A stretch of 64,000 nt of DNA from JBDSKH01 sp035495435 (lineage in GTDB: Bacteria; Actinomycetota; Actinomycetes; Actinomycetales; Microbacteriaceae), in assembly GCA_035495435.1 (NCBI GenBank), contig DATJFV010000034.1, positions 3,453 through 67,452 of the forward strand, written 5' to 3'. Every line of letters begins with the position of its first letter. Position 1 is the first letter of the stretch. Below are positions 63,167 through 64,000 of the stretch, one piece after another. The position numbers and the translations under genes are program-made. The notes under the pieces were generated by a model that did not search any database, had not been told where the DNA came from, and worked only from the letters and a program-made list of their open reading frames with translations.

Positions 63167-64000
63167 CTAGCGGGTGAGCTCCTCGCGGATGGCCTCGACG
63201 AAGCCGTCGATGTCGGCCTCGGTGGTGTCGAACGAGCACATCCAGCGCACCTGGCCGGCGGCGCGGTCCCAGTCGTAGAAGCGGTACCGGGCGCGGATGC
63301 GGTCGGCGGCCTGGTTGGGCAGCACCGCGAACACCGCGTTGGCCTGTGTCGGCTGCGAGAAGCTCAGCCCCGGCAGCGCCAGCTCCTCGAGGGCGCCGCG
63401 CAGTCGGGCGGCCATCGCGTTGGCGTGCGCCGCCGACGCGAGCCCCAGCCCGCCGTCGAACAGGGCCAGCAGCTGCGCCGACATGAAGCGCATCTTCGAC
63501 CCGAGTTGCATGAACGACTTGCGCAGCCGGATCAGTCCGGCGGCCCGCGTCGGGTCGAGCACGACGATCGCCTCCGCCCCGAGCAGACCGTTCTTGGTGC
63601 CGCCGAAGCTCACCACGTCGACACCGGCGTCGCTGGTGAAGGCGCGGAACGGCACCCCGAGCGCTGCGGCCGCGTTCCAGATGCGTGCGCCGTCGAGGTG
63701 CACGGCGAGCCCGAGCCCGTGCGCGTAGTCCGCGATCGCCCGCACCTCATCCGGGGTGTACAGGGTGCCGAGTTCGGTGGTCTGGGTGATCGACACGACG
63801 GCGGGCTGTGCGCGGTGCTCGTCGTCCATGCCCCAGGCCTGCTGCGCGATCAGTTCGGGGGTCAGTTTGCCGTCGGGCGTGTCGACGACGAACAGCTTCA
63901 GCCCCGCGACCTTCTCGGGCGCGCCGCCCTCGTCGCTGTGGATGTGCGCGGTGCCGGATGCGATGACCGCCCCCCAGCGCGGCACCATGCTGGTGAGGGC
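63167..64000 (-). CDS. Low-specificity L-threonine aldolase family protein, 5' end outside window
   Basis: A PLP enzyme cleaving L-threonine/allo-threonine to glycine and acetaldehyde. The visible 277 codons are open to the window edge (A-L-T-S precede an internal ATG), so the N-terminus is missing. HIHSDEGGAPEKVAGLK, VVSITQTTELGTLYTPDE, HLDGARIWNAAAALG and the PLP-lysine motif VVSFGGTKNGLLGAEAIVV are visible. Typical family length is about 350. The stop is 22 bases upstream of the ligase start. Confidence 0.9.
   Translation of the reverse strand, partial: ALTSMVPRWGAVIASGTAHIHSDEGGAPEKVAGLKLFVVDTPDGKLTPELIAQQAWGMDDEHRAQPAVVSITQTTELGTLYTPDEVRAIADYAHGLGLAVHLDGARIWNAAAALGVPFRAFTSDAGVDVVSFGGTKNGLLGAEAIVVLDPTRAAGLIRLRKSFMQLGSKMRFMSAQLLALFDGGLGLASAAHANAMAARLRGALEELALPGLSFSQPTQANAVFAVLPNQAADRIRARYRFYDWDRAAGQVRWMCSFDTTEADIDGFVEAIREELTR

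Overview
The window is a chromosomal origin region from a GC-rich actinobacterium, most likely a Microbacterium-type member of the Microbacteriaceae. Support for that placement: the gene order rpmH-dnaA-dnaN-gnd-recF-dciA-gyrB with gnd inside the replication cluster, parS-parA-parB next to rsmG, an HspR/HAIR heat-shock operon, a C50 carotenoid (decaprenoxanthin-type) pathway, very frequent GTG starts, and many apparently leaderless promoters. No prophage, IS element, CRISPR array or rRNA operon is visible; one tRNA is present.

Layout. 1-7.3 kb (minus strand): gyrB (cut by the window edge), dciA, recF, gnd, dnaN, oriC, dnaA. 7.6-12.5 kb (plus): rpmH, rnpA, yidD, yidC, jag, rsmG, parA, parB, with two perfect parS sites around rsmG. 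12.5-19.8 kb (minus): a repeat-rich gap, ddl, a PLP aminotransferase, trxA, trxB, murJ and a DUF6049 exported protein; the pcnA-type CCA transferase diverges from it. 21.3-25.0 kb: rpsF-ssb-rpsR-rplI, then dnaB. 25.0-30.2 kb: two membrane proteins, purB, a low-molecular-weight phosphatase, a WXG100-like/hydrolase pair and a holin-family membrane protein. 30.3-34.9 kb: an HisC-like aminotransferase and a branched-chain 2-oxoacid dehydrogenase operon (E1a, E1b, E2). 34.9-39.3 kb: a zinc ABC transporter and zur, followed by zinc-independent L28, L33 and S14, then HU. 39.4-44.8 kb: a CopD/CtaG fusion, a PIF1-like helicase, and a heme/iron group (heme oxygenase behind a DtxR-type box, two membrane proteins, DUF2470). 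44.8-53.3 kb: tRNA-Gly(CCC), dcd, idi, crtE-crtB-crtI-crtYe-crtYf-crtEb, a MarR regulator and an MFS protein. 53.4-59.6 kb: dnaK-grpE-dnaJ-hspR-clpB. 59.6-60.4 kb: a VapBC toxin-antitoxin pair between perfect 38-bp direct repeats. 60.4-64 kb: an LLM-class oxidoreductase, an acyl-CoA ligase and a truncated threonine aldolase.

Most genes are core housekeeping. The most notable signals lie between genes: (1) the vapBC cassette bounded by identical copies of an interspersed repeat whose conserved end also supplies stop codons of neighbouring genes; (2) an elaborate RNA stem in the leader of the zinc-independent ribosomal protein operon next to zur; (3) a recurrent TANNNT-(6-7 nt)-start-codon arrangement at 13 genes, implying widespread leaderless transcription; (4) a dnaK promoter carrying two HAIR elements and a perfect DnaA box in its spacer; and (5) a WXG100-like protein translationally coupled to a serine-hydrolase-like protein with no visible secretion machinery nearby.
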